64,000 nucleotides of DNA from NCBI GenBank assembly GCA_009885795.1, contig VFKA01000012.1:59567-123566 (forward strand), in the 5' to 3' direction. The DNA comes from Rhodospirillales bacterium. Lineage in GTDB: Bacteria > Pseudomonadota > Alphaproteobacteria > Dongiales > Dongiaceae. Both the position numbers and the translations under genes were made by a program. This document shows, in pieces, positions 43,858 to 51,827 of the stretch (its first letter is position 1; each line of letters begins with the position of its first letter). The notes under the pieces were generated by a model. That model had not been told where the DNA came from. It ran no database searches and saw only the letters and a list, made by a program, of their open reading frames with translations.

Positions 43858-44032
43858 TCGAAGCAACGCCGGTGTCCCCTTCGCGAGCCTTCGGGCTCGC
43901 GGGGGGGCATGCGGCACTTGCGGCTAGGGTCACTCTGCGCCACCATCGCCCGGTCCTGCTTCGAGGGGAAGCCGTGCGACGGATTGCTAGAGTTAATGAG
44001 CGCGCCAATCAGCTCGCGGCCGGCTCGGCACG

Positions 44033-45046
44033 ATGACGCGTTTTATCATGCGCCGGCTGTCGCTCATGGTCATGACGATGGTCGTATCGTCCATGATCGT
44101 GTTCCTGGTCACGGAAGCAACGCCCGGGTCGGTGGCGCGCAAGCTGCTGGGGCCGTTCGCCACGCCCGAGCAGGTCGCCATGCTGGCCGACCGCCTGCTG
44201 CTCAACGATCCGATCCCGGTGCGCTACGCGCGCTGGCTCGGCACGCTGCTCGGCGTCATCGCCGATCCGCTATCCGATCCGGTGATCGGGCTTAAGTACG
44301 AGAACCCCCGCGGCAATCAATATTTCGGCAATCTCGGCTACTCGACGCTGTACAAGACCGCGGTCGACGACGTGATCTGGAGACGCCTGCTCAACTCCGG
44401 TATCCTTGCGGGGCTTGCCTTCGCCATCGTGGTTCCGCTGTCCCTGCTGCTGGGCATATGGAGCGGTGCTCGGGAAGGGGCTATCGTCGATCGAGTCATC
44501 TCACTGATCTCGATCGTCACCTCGTCGATTCCGGAATTCGCCTCGGCGGTGTTTCTTATCGCGGTTTTCGTCGTGGTCCTGGGCGTGCTGCCGGGCACGG
44601 CGCCGCTGTCGGCCGCGGGGCAATGGTCGATTGCGCAGCAATTGCTGCTGCCGGTCTTCGTGCTCGTACTCTATGATTTCGGCTATGTGACGCGCATCGT
44701 GCGCGGCGCCATGGCCGACGAGATGACCAAGCCTTATGTCCGCACGGCCATTCTCAAGGGTATGACGTTCCGCCGTGTCGTATTCCGCCATGCGCTGCCC
44801 AATGCCCTCATCGTGCCGTTCACCGTCATCCTGTTGCAGATCCAATTCCTGATTACCGGCGTGGTCGTGACCGAGGTCATCTTCGCCTATCCGGGGTTCG
44901 GGCGCATGCTGATGGAAGCGGCACTTTTCGGCGATATCGCGATCATCGAGGCGGCGACGCTTGTCGCCGTCTCAATCGCGGTCGGCACGCAATTCATCGG
45001 CGATATCGGCTACATGCTGATCAATCCGCGCGTCCGTTTCGCCTGA
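44033..45046 (+). CDS. ABC transporter permease, DppB type
   Basis: 337 residues, N-terminal helix (MRRLSLMVMTMVVSSMIVFLVTEATPGS), a long periplasmic segment (about 40-115), then five helices with the ABC coupling motif EMTKPYVRTAILKGMTFRRVVFRHALPNALI (about 226-257). It pairs with the DppC-type protein that follows after six bases. The 175 bases before it hold no gene. No ATPase gene accompanies the operon. Confidence 0.93.
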   Translation: MTRFIMRRLSLMVMTMVVSSMIVFLVTEATPGSVARKLLGPFATPEQVAMLADRLLLNDPIPVRYARWLGTLLGVIADPLSDPVIGLKYENPRGNQYFGNLGYSTLYKTAVDDVIWRRLLNSGILAGLAFAIVVPLSLLLGIWSGAREGAIVDRVISLISIVTSSIPEFASAVFLIAVFVVVLGVLPGTAPLSAAGQWSIAQQLLLPVFVLVLYDFGYVTRIVRGAMADEMTKPYVRTAILKGMTFRRVVFRHALPNALIVPFTVILLQIQFLITGVVVTEVIFAYPGFGRMLMEAALFGDIAIIEAATLVAVSIAVGTQFIGDIGYMLINPRVRFA

Positions 45047-45052
45047 GGGCCC

Positions 45053-45949
45053 ATGGCCGAGAGCGACCTTCCCTCCCTGCCCGATGGCGCTGTCCCGGCG
45101 ACGCGCGCCGGCATTGTCGCATCCGTCCGGATTGCCTTGCGGTATATCGGGACCTCGCCGACGGCGGCGATCGGACTTGGGATCGTCGTGTTCTGGATAT
45201 TGGTGGCACTGCTGGCGCCGCTCATCGCGCCTCATAATCCAATCGCCATCGATTACGACGCCCTCAATGATCCACGCCCGAATGCGCGCTATTGGCTCGG
45301 CACCGATCAGCTCGGGCGCGATATCCTTTCGCGCATCATCTGGGGTGCGCGTACCGTGCTGACAGTGGCGCCGCTCGCGGTCGCGTGCGCCTACATCGCC
45401 GGCTGCGCCATGGGCAGCATCGCCGCCTATTACGGGGGCTGGATCGACGAAGTGCTGAGCCGGCTCTCCGACGTCATCCTGTCTTTTCCGATCCTGGTGC
45501 TCTACATCCTCCTGATCACCACGCTCGGCGCTTCGGCGTTCAACATCGTTCTGGCGGTCACCGTGGCGTCATCGCCCAGCGTCAGCCGCATCGTGCGCGG
45601 GCTCGTGCTCGATTTGCGCACCCGCGACTACGTGGCGGCGGCCCGGCTGCGCGGCGAGAACGTCGCCTATATCATCATCGTGGAGATCCTGCCGAACGCG
45701 GCCGGCCCGCTCATCGTCGATAGCTGCCTGCGGCTCGGATGGACCATCATCGCCATCGGCATTCTGGGATTTCTGGGCTTGGGGTTGCCGCCGCCCGATC
45801 CCGATTGGGGCGGCATGGTGCGCGAAGCAACGCGCGTGGTCTTTACCTATCCGCACACGGCGCTGTTCCCCAGCATCGCCATCTCGAGCCTGGTCGTGGG
45901 CTTGAATCTCCTTGCCGACGGCTTGCGCGAACTGGCGCGGCGCGACTAG
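45053..45949 (+). CDS. ABC transporter permease, DppC type
   Basis: 298 residues with six helices; N-terminal polar leader, then GIVVFWILVALLAPLIAPHNPIAIDY (about 44-68), GTDQLGRDILSRIIWGART (about 84-102) and the coupling loop TRDYVAAARLRGENVAYIIIVEILPNAAGPLI (about 190-222). These are standard landmarks of the second permease of peptide-type uptake systems. Three genes only: substrate-binding protein and two permeases; the ATPases must come from elsewhere in the genome. Confidence 0.93.
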   Translation: MAESDLPSLPDGAVPATRAGIVASVRIALRYIGTSPTAAIGLGIVVFWILVALLAPLIAPHNPIAIDYDALNDPRPNARYWLGTDQLGRDILSRIIWGARTVLTVAPLAVACAYIAGCAMGSIAAYYGGWIDEVLSRLSDVILSFPILVLYILLITTLGASAFNIVLAVTVASSPSVSRIVRGLVLDLRTRDYVAAARLRGENVAYIIIVEILPNAAGPLIVDSCLRLGWTIIAIGILGFLGLGLPPPDPDWGGMVREATRVVFTYPHTALFPSIAISSLVVGLNLLADGLRELARRD

Positions 45950-45988
45950 GGCGGATTCGGGCCGACTGGAAAGTTGCCCACGCGGAAT

Positions 45989-46071
45989 CCGTCGCCCCGG
46001 CGAAAGCCGGGGCCCATGGTGCCGTCAGTTCGGACTGTCGAGATGGATACCGGCCTTCGCCGGTATGACAT
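45989..46071. repeat. paired palindromic repeats (CCCCGGCGAAAGCCGGGG, TACCGGCCTTCGCCGGTA)
   Basis: GTCGCCCCGGCGAAAGCCGG then GGCCC, and 27 bases on, GATACCGGCCTTCGCCGGTA then TGACA. Same pair order as at 20734-20806, with altered arms. It lies between the convergent ABC permease and ring-hydroxylase genes and may act as a bidirectional terminator. Confidence 0.6.
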
Positions 46072-46125
46072 CCCGTGCGATTGTTCGGATCGATTCCGGT
46101 TAGCGAGAATCCGCCATGGACGCCG

Positions 46126-47418
46126 CTATTCCGCGCACATCAGGTCCAGCCAGGCCTGGTGCTGGTGGCGCTGTCCGATCTCGGTGGTCTTGTCGCCATG
46201 TCCGACGTGGCGGTTATCATAGCGCTCGCGCTTCTGGCCGCGCGTCGCCAGGCACCATTCCTGGGCGTCGCTTTCGACGCCCTCCTGCTGGCGCCGGAAC
46301 GCTTCGAGATCGTCCGACTGAACGAACGACGAGGCCGAATGCGTGAGATTGACGTAGCGGACCTGCTCCTGGAAGACGGCCTCCGGCGCGCCCTTGAGGC
46401 GCACCGGATAGATGCGCACCTCGGTACGGTCGACGCCGATCGGCAGGATGACGCGGATCGCGTTCTGCACGACGAGAAGGTCGAAGCTCGGGAACAGCGT
46501 CAAATTATGGATTTTCTGCGTCAGCAGCTCATTCGCGCGCTCGATGCCGTGACGCGCCGCAAGAAGCGCGCGATACTCCTCCCACACGCCGCCGGATTGC
46601 CCCTCCGGAAACAGTGACTCGGTCGAGGAGTGTCCCCCCGGATAGACGGTGACGCCGACATCGAGGATCACGGGGCGTTTCTCCCGATCGTAGAACTGGA
46701 CGTCCGTGCCCTTGGTCCCGGTGCGCCGCTTGAATTGCGTGCCGTCGGGCGCCACCGTCGAGGCATGGGTCGCCACGGTGTGGTAGGTGTCGGTCAGATT
46801 CTCGAGCTGGTGCTTCCAATTCCCCCGGTATTCGTAGCGATGGCAGCCGCCCGCCAACTCGACCTCGCCGTCGGGGGCGGCCGCCACGAATTCATCGAAG
46901 GCATGCCGCGCTTCGCCCATGGCCTCGACGAGCGAGGGGCCGCTGGGCGACAGGTTGGCGAAGACGAAGCCGTGATGGCTCTGGCAGCGCGCCACCGGAC
47001 GCATGCCGAAATCGGGGGCCGAGAAATCGAACCCGTCCTTTTCCTCCTCGGCCTGCATCGGCAGCCCGGCGAGCCGCCCGTCGGTGTGGTACGTCCAGCC
47101 GTGATACATGCACTGAAAGCGCTTCGTATTCCCGCATTCCTGGGTAACGACCTTCGAGCCGCGGTGGGCGCAACGGTTGTGCAGGACGTGGACCGAGCCG
47201 TCGGCGTGGCGGGACAGGATCACGGGCTCGCGCCCGATCCGGGTGCACAGAAAATCGCCCGGTTTCCTTATCTGACTCTCGTGACCGACATAGATCCACA
47301 TCCGCCCGAAGATGCGCGCCATTTCGAGATCGAAGATCGCCGGGTCCACGAACACCCGCCGGTGTATTCGGTCGGGTTTGACCAGGCTTTGCAGCTCCTG
47401 CGTTCCAATGGCCGCCAT
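46126..47418 (-). CDS. Rieske ring-hydroxylating oxygenase, alpha subunit
   Basis: 430 residues. The Rieske 2Fe-2S site is NRCAHRGSKV (C-x-H, about residue 82) and FQCMYHGW (C-x2-H, about 102). The mononuclear iron motif D-x2-H-x4-H is seen in LTDTYHTVATH (about 205), followed by a conserved catalytic domain to the C-terminus. Such enzymes add O2 across an aromatic ring using electrons from a reductase; no ferredoxin or reductase gene is found here. Strong ribosome-binding site (GGAGGAGAGG). The beta subunit precedes it by 14 bases. Confidence 0.93.
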   Translation of the reverse strand: MAAIGTQELQSLVKPDRIHRRVFVDPAIFDLEMARIFGRMWIYVGHESQIRKPGDFLCTRIGREPVILSRHADGSVHVLHNRCAHRGSKVVTQECGNTKRFQCMYHGWTYHTDGRLAGLPMQAEEEKDGFDFSAPDFGMRPVARCQSHHGFVFANLSPSGPSLVEAMGEARHAFDEFVAAAPDGEVELAGGCHRYEYRGNWKHQLENLTDTYHTVATHASTVAPDGTQFKRRTGTKGTDVQFYDREKRPVILDVGVTVYPGGHSSTESLFPEGQSGGVWEEYRALLAARHGIERANELLTQKIHNLTLFPSFDLLVVQNAIRVILPIGVDRTEVRIYPVRLKGAPEAVFQEQVRYVNLTHSASSFVQSDDLEAFRRQQEGVESDAQEWCLATRGQKRERYDNRHVGHGDKTTEIGQRHQHQAWLDLMCAE

Positions 47419-47432
47419 GTCCTCTCCTCCGC

Positions 47433-47927
47433 TCAGAACGGCAAGGCGATGGCCGGGAACGCGGCATCGCAGTTGATCAACGTCGCTTTCTTCCAGCTTA
47501 TCTTCAAGTCATTGCCCTTTCGTACCAAGCGATGCTCGTATGTGCCGGCGTAAAGCCGCTGCTCGAAGCCCGGGCGATACTCGACCAGGATGAAGTTCGA
47601 GATCGCCTTGTATCCGTCGCCGCCCTGGTCGCCCCCGACCTCGAGGATCGATATCAACCGGCAGGTCCGGGACGCGGGCGTCTGCACGTGAATCTCCGGA
47701 TGCCGCAGCCGTCCCACGCGGAGCCGCATGGTCGGCTTGTCGTCGTAGAAAAGCGAGACGTGATTGTCCGGGTCCGGCTGGTCGATAGCGGCCGGCGCCC
47801 AATAGACCGCGTCCTCGGTGTAGAGGTCGAGCCACGCCTCGAACCGCTTCTCGTCGAGCAGGCGTCCCTCGAGCGTGATCAACGCCGATGCCGCGGCGAC
47901 ATCGTCGCGCTTGCGAGCCGCGGTCAT
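47433..47927 (-). CDS. ring-hydroxylating oxygenase, beta subunit
   Basis: 164 residues from ATG 47927. NTF2-like fold with the family block LLDEKRFEAWLDLYTEDAVYWAPA (about 21-44), then TCRLISILEV and YEHRLVRKGNDLKISWKKATLINCD near the end, typical of aromatic-ring-hydroxylating dioxygenase small subunits, which stabilise the alpha trimer. I set the start at 47927; the open frame to 48035 overlaps the next gene. It is in order with the alpha gene. Confidence 0.9.
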   Translation of the reverse strand: MTAARKRDDVAAASALITLEGRLLDEKRFEAWLDLYTEDAVYWAPAAIDQPDPDNHVSLFYDDKPTMRLRVGRLRHPEIHVQTPASRTCRLISILEVGGDQGGDGYKAISNFILVEYRPGFEQRLYAGTYEHRLVRKGNDLKISWKKATLINCDAAFPAIALPF

Positions 47928-47943
47928 GGCGCGACCGGCGAAA

Positions 47944-48339
47944 TTAGAGGGCGCTCTCGGAAGATTTCCAATAGGTGTCCTTCTTGACGATCTTGCGGCC
48001 GTGAAATTCATAAAGATCGCATCCATGGAGCTCAAGCCGGCGGCCGCCCTTGAGCGAGGCCGTCACGACCCACTCCGAAACCGCCCGGTTGCCGCAGGTG
48101 AAGCGCGTGAGGGGCTTCCATTGCATGTCGCCGATTTCCGCGAAGCGCTTGGTCAGAAACTCGCGGATCCGCTGCTTGCCCTTGATCTTCGTCCCGAAGG
48201 ATTCGGGCCCGCGCGCGAGCAGGAATTCGCCGTCCTCGGCGAAGAACCCGACGATCGCCTCGACGTCATGATCGTTGAAGGCCTTATGAATTTCGTCCAT
48301 GTAGGCAAGCGTAATACCTTCGGCGGAACCGACGTTCAT
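47944..48339 (-). CDS. NTF2-like (SnoaL) protein
   Basis: 131 residues: MDEIHKAFNDHDVEAIVGFFAEDGEFLLARGPESFGTKIKGKQRIREFLTKRFAEIGDM, then WKPLTRFTCGNRAVSEWVVTASLKGG and GRKIVKKDTYWK. A SnoaL-like fold, used by small isomerases, cyclases or accessory subunits. It lies between the hydroxylase beta subunit (16 bases away) and an alpha/beta hydrolase (four-base overlap), so it is part of the same operon. Function not predictable. Confidence 0.85.
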   Translation of the reverse strand: MNVGSAEGITLAYMDEIHKAFNDHDVEAIVGFFAEDGEFLLARGPESFGTKIKGKQRIREFLTKRFAEIGDMQWKPLTRFTCGNRAVSEWVVTASLKGGRRLELHGCDLYEFHGRKIVKKDTYWKSSESAL

Positions 48340-49166
48340 GGTTTTGTCCCCTGTTGTCCGGAATGCTTGATGAGAAAGCCTAGGCTGATGGTGGCAAATT
48401 CTTGCGGGCACTCGAACATCGTGTTGTGTCCGGCGCCGTCGATGATCACGAACTCGCTAGCCTCGATCTGGTCGTGCAGATAATGGGAGGAGGACGGCAA
48501 ATTGGTGCGGTCCATGCCCCCGATGGTGATCAGGGTCGGGGTGCGGATACGGTCGAGCCGGCCGCGCACGTCATGGCTGAAGCAAGCCTGCGCGTGCCCC
48601 TCGATGCCCTTGGCCGTGATCGGCGCCGGATTCGCCAAACTCATGCGGCGGTATTCGGCTATCCGGTCGGGCCGCCGGTTAATGAATTGGGGGCTGAAGA
48701 AGCTGACGATTCTGGTGCCGAAATTCACCACCGGATCGTTCTCGGCGATGATGCGGCGGCGCACCTCCACCCAGTTGTGAAAATGGGCGTAAGGTTCGCT
48801 CGCCTCCCAGGCCGAGTGAACGGATAGCGAGCGGAGCAGGTCGGGACGGGCGATGGCAAGTTCGAGCCCGACAGCGCCCCCCAGGGAAAAGCCACCGAAA
48901 TGGATGCGCCCAAGGCCAAGATGCTGGACGATATCGACGACGTCGCCGGCGAGATCCTTGGTCGTGAAACCGGGCTCGGGCACGTCCGAGCGTCCGGCGC
49001 CGCGCAGATCGATCATGACGGTGCGGAAGAATTTGGCGTAAACGTCGCGCTGTTCGCTCCACGCGCTCGGGTCCATGCCGAACCCGGCCATCAGCACCAG
49101 CGGCTCGCCGGCGCCATGCTCCTCGTAGTACAGCCGGAGACCGCCCGAAGTGACGAAGTGCGCCAT
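48336..49166 (-). CDS. alpha/beta hydrolase (3)
   Basis: 276 residues. LVLMAGFGMDPSAWSEQRDVY (about 25-45) is the oxyanion segment, the nucleophile elbow is GFSLGGAVGLE (Ser about 93), and the His is in GAGHNTMFECPQEFA (about 255). It is coupled to the NTF2-like gene by a four-base overlap and lies 24 bases after the amidohydrolase gene, so it likely cleaves an ester, lactone or ring-fission product made by the oxygenase in the same operon. Confidence 0.89.
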   Translation of the reverse strand: MAHFVTSGGLRLYYEEHGAGEPLVLMAGFGMDPSAWSEQRDVYAKFFRTVMIDLRGAGRSDVPEPGFTTKDLAGDVVDIVQHLGLGRIHFGGFSLGGAVGLELAIARPDLLRSLSVHSAWEASEPYAHFHNWVEVRRRIIAENDPVVNFGTRIVSFFSPQFINRRPDRIAEYRRMSLANPAPITAKGIEGHAQACFSHDVRGRLDRIRTPTLITIGGMDRTNLPSSSHYLHDQIEASEFVIIDGAGHNTMFECPQEFATISLGFLIKHSGQQGTKP

Positions 49167-49190
49167 GATGCGAAGGACCGCCCGGTAGCC

Positions 49191-50585
49191 TTACTCGGCC
49201 GCTCGCGGCGGTTGCTGCATCCACCCCGGCTTGTTGCGCGCGTGCTGGCGCACGAATTCCTGGGTCGGCATGCGCGGGTCGGGCCAGTAAAGCATGGGCT
49301 TCTCCCAGGCATAGACCGTCGGATCGCGCAGCTTCTCGCTGGTATCGACGATGACGCCGTCCTTCATGATGATCTTGAGCCGCGCCTTGTCCTGAAGCAC
49401 GCGGATGTCGTGTAAGGGATTGCCGTCGACCACAAGGATGTCGGCGAGCTTGCCGACTTCGATCGTGCCGATGCGATCTTGCATGTTGAGGACGAAGGCG
49501 GCGTTCTTCGTGCCGGCGATGAGCGCGTCCATGGCCGACATGCCGAGATAAGTCATCAGATGCTCCATCTCGCGCGCATGCCATTCGCCATAGGGCACCG
49601 AGCCCTGACCGGAATCGGTGCCGGCCATGATCATGACGCCCGCCTTATGGGCCTTGGTCAGGATGCGGCTCGCCGCCTCCAGTTCGCGCTTGTAGCCATC
49701 GAGGATGCGATCGGTGAGGCCCAAATCCGGACCCCAATCGAGCGTGTTGGCGATAAGGCTGAGCGTCGGATTGATCGGCGTGCGATGCTTCAAGACGACG
49801 CCCAAATCGTCATCGCTCATGAATGAGCAGTGGATGAGCCAGTCGAAGCCGGCGCTGGCGGCGTCGCGCGAGGCGCGTCCCGACCGGCTATGGATGGTGC
49901 AGCGCCGGCCCATGCGGTGGGTCACGTCGGCGATCGCCTTGAGATCGTCATGGTCGATGCTTCCCGAAAGCTCGCCGGAGCTGGTCAAGCTGTCACCGTC
50001 GCCCGCGACCTTGATGATGTCGACACCGTCCTTGATCTCGCGGCGCGCCTGGACCACCATTTCCTCGCGCGTATTGCACAACACCGAGAAAGACGATTTC
50101 GGGTGTTCCATGTGCGACGGCCAGGGCGAGCCGATGGCGTTGTAAGTGCTGATGTAATGACCGCCGGCGGCGATGCGCGGGCCCTCGATCAGCCCGGCAT
50201 TGACCGCGTCGCGCAGCGCCACGTTGATGTTGTAGTGGCCGCCCGGCGCGCCGATGCTGGTGACGCCGGCCCGCAGCACTTTCTTGAGGGCTAGCGTCGC
50301 GCGCAAGGTCCGGTACTCGACGCCGACATGGATGTCCAGTTCCTCGAAGGACAACACGTCGCCGTAAGAAGGGTGAACGTGGCAATCGATGATCCCGGGC
50401 ATGATGGTCATGCCGGCCGCGTCGATTGTCTTGTGGTCACCGGCCTTGTTGGCCGCCGCCTCGACGTCCGAAGCGGCGCCGACCGCGATGATCTTGTTTC
50501 CCTCGACCAGGACCGACGCCTTGCTCTTCGGCGTCGCGCCGGTGCAGTCCAACACCTGACCATTGGCGAACAGAGTGCGGATCAT
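49191..50585 (-). CDS. metal-dependent amidohydrolase (prolidase/imidazolonepropionase-like)
   Basis: 464 residues, beta-barrel start MIRTLFANGQVLDCTGATPKSK then the TIM barrel. Metal ligands: H-x-H in IIDCHVHPSYGD (about 67), a probable carbamylated Lys in DIIKVAGDGDS (about 194), His in CTIHSRSG (about 235), Asp in AGTDSGQG (about 331). Acts on a C-N bond of a cyclic amide or N-acyl compound in this superfamily. ATG 50585 overlaps the GntR stop by four bases and has GGAGAA upstream. Confidence 0.9.
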   Translation of the reverse strand: MIRTLFANGQVLDCTGATPKSKASVLVEGNKIIAVGAASDVEAAANKAGDHKTIDAAGMTIMPGIIDCHVHPSYGDVLSFEELDIHVGVEYRTLRATLALKKVLRAGVTSIGAPGGHYNINVALRDAVNAGLIEGPRIAAGGHYISTYNAIGSPWPSHMEHPKSSFSVLCNTREEMVVQARREIKDGVDIIKVAGDGDSLTSSGELSGSIDHDDLKAIADVTHRMGRRCTIHSRSGRASRDAASAGFDWLIHCSFMSDDDLGVVLKHRTPINPTLSLIANTLDWGPDLGLTDRILDGYKRELEAASRILTKAHKAGVMIMAGTDSGQGSVPYGEWHAREMEHLMTYLGMSAMDALIAGTKNAAFVLNMQDRIGTIEVGKLADILVVDGNPLHDIRVLQDKARLKIIMKDGVIVDTSEKLRDPTVYAWEKPMLYWPDPRMPTQEFVRQHARNKPGWMQQPPRAAE

Positions 50586-51325
50586 GGCATTCTCCTTCCC
50601 TTTCTCGACAATCCGGCCGGCGCGCCTTCGGCCGCCAATCGGGTGTCGCCCCGTTTTCCGAGCGAGCCAAGCAAGCGTTCGCAAGTGTACTCGCAATGTT
50701 CGCGGCTGAGCTTCGCCGCCTTGCGCGCGTCGCCGGCGCACAACGCATTCACGATCGCGCGATGTTCGTCTTGCGCGTCTTCAAATCGCCGCGACGCCAC
50801 GGCATCGATTCGGACATAGGATTCGACGGAATCACGCAAGGTCCGCGCCATGCGGCACAGGTGCTTGCGCCGGCTGGTCTCCAGCAGGCGCATGTGGAAC
50901 CGCCGGTTGAGCGCGGCCCAGCGGGCGACCGTGGCCCGCGTCACCACCTTGATCTGTTCCATCTCGGCGATAAGCGCCTTCAGATCGGTTTCGTCTTCTC
51001 TTGTTTTTTTCAGCGTCGCCAGATAGGCGCCTTGCTCCTCGAGCAGCGCGCGCAACTCGAAGATCTCGGTGATCTCGTCGGGATCGAGCGCCGGCACCAT
51101 GTAGCCGCGGCGCGGCCGGAAAACGATAAGCCCTTCCATTTCCAGCGCCTTCAGCGCTTCGCGCACGGGGGCCCTGCTGATGCCGAGTTCATCGCCCAGG
51201 TGAAGCTGGCGCAGGGCCGCGCCCGGCGCGACATCCCCCGACAGGATGCGGTCCCGCACATAGTCGTAGACGACGTCCGGAAGATTCTGCGGGTGCTGAA
51301 CTTGGCTTTGGGCCGGATGGCGCAT
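50582..51325 (-). CDS. GntR family transcriptional regulator, FCD type (B)
   Basis: 247 residues. Winged helix at about 15-70 (PDVVYDYVRDRILSGDVAPGAALRQLHLGDELGISRAPVREALKALEMEGLIVFRPRRGYMV), FCD domain after (ITEIFELRALLEEQGAYLATLKK; DEHRAIVNALCAGDARKAAKLSREHCEYT). ATG 51325 is chosen; the earlier frame is non-coding. A perfect palindrome CGATTGTCGACAATCG lies 25 bases upstream, fit for autoregulation and for the divergent RidA-ALDH-GMC genes. It begins the operon that contains the amidohydrolase to the ring hydroxylase. Confidence 0.91.
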   Translation of the reverse strand: MRHPAQSQVQHPQNLPDVVYDYVRDRILSGDVAPGAALRQLHLGDELGISRAPVREALKALEMEGLIVFRPRRGYMVPALDPDEITEIFELRALLEEQGAYLATLKKTREDETDLKALIAEMEQIKVVTRATVARWAALNRRFHMRLLETSRRKHLCRMARTLRDSVESYVRIDAVASRRFEDAQDEHRAIVNALCAGDARKAAKLSREHCEYTCERLLGSLGKRGDTRLAAEGAPAGLSRKGRRMP

Positions 51326-51349
51326 CGATTTCGGTTGCTCCCTGCGCGG

Positions 51350-51365
51350 CGATTGTCGACAATCG
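51350..51365. promoter_or_regulatory. operator candidate CGATTGTCGACAATCG
   Basis: A perfect 16-bp palindrome in the divergent region between the second GntR gene (start 51325, minus) and the RidA-like gene (start 51408, plus). A near-copy is at 41859-41876. Best guess: the binding site of GntR regulator B. Confidence 0.6.
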
Positions 51366-51407
51366 TAAGGTTGCCAACATGGCAAGTCAACTGCCGCGGA
51401 GGGACCG

Positions 51408-51827
51408 GTGAACAAGTCGGCGACGAAAATCAGGCGCGTCATCAGCGCCGAGGTGCGCGAGCCGGAGCCCGGGCTTTGGTCCAATTGTCTGGTCGTCGGC
51501 GATCAGGTGTTCATTTCGGGACAGGTGGCGCGCGCTTCCGGCGGCGGCATCGTCGGAGTCGACGATCCCTATCTGCAATCGGTGACGGCGCTCGAGCATG
51601 TGCGAGCACTGATGGAGGCGGCCGGGGGAACCATGAGCGACGTGGTGAAGCTCACCATCTATCTCACCGACATCCACCACCGGCCGGCCTTCATCGAGGC
51701 GCGGCGTCTCTTCTTCACCGGCGACTATCCAACCGCCGTCCTGGTCGGCAACGTCACACTGGCGGCCGAAGGACTTCTGGTTGAAATCGACGCGCTCGGT
51801 ATCATCGGCGCGGGGAGAAGGCCATGA
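51408..51827 (+). CDS. RidA family protein
   Basis: 139 residues with the trimeric RidA fold: VFISGQVARASGGGIVGVDDPYLQSVTALEHVRALMEAAGGTMSDVVKLTIYLTDIHHRPAFIEARRLFF, then YPTAVLVGNVTLAAEGLLVEIDAL. Canonical RidA has PAR at the catalytic Arg of the P-A-R-S block; here it reads PTA, so ordinary enamine/imine deaminase activity is doubtful. Starts with GTG. It overlaps the aldehyde dehydrogenase gene by four bases. RidA-like partners in catabolic clusters often handle N-containing intermediates. Confidence 0.88.
   Translation: MNKSATKIRRVISAEVREPEPGLWSNCLVVGDQVFISGQVARASGGGIVGVDDPYLQSVTALEHVRALMEAAGGTMSDVVKLTIYLTDIHHRPAFIEARRLFFTGDYPTAVLVGNVTLAAEGLLVEIDALGIIGAGRRP

Noticed and set aside
34618..51827. 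Rut-type pyrimidine degradation pathway
   Set aside because: An LLM oxygenase, RidA and alpha/beta hydrolases are present, but they lie in separate operons, the isochorismatase-like RutB and flavin reductase RutF are absent, and the RidA lacks its catalytic Arg.
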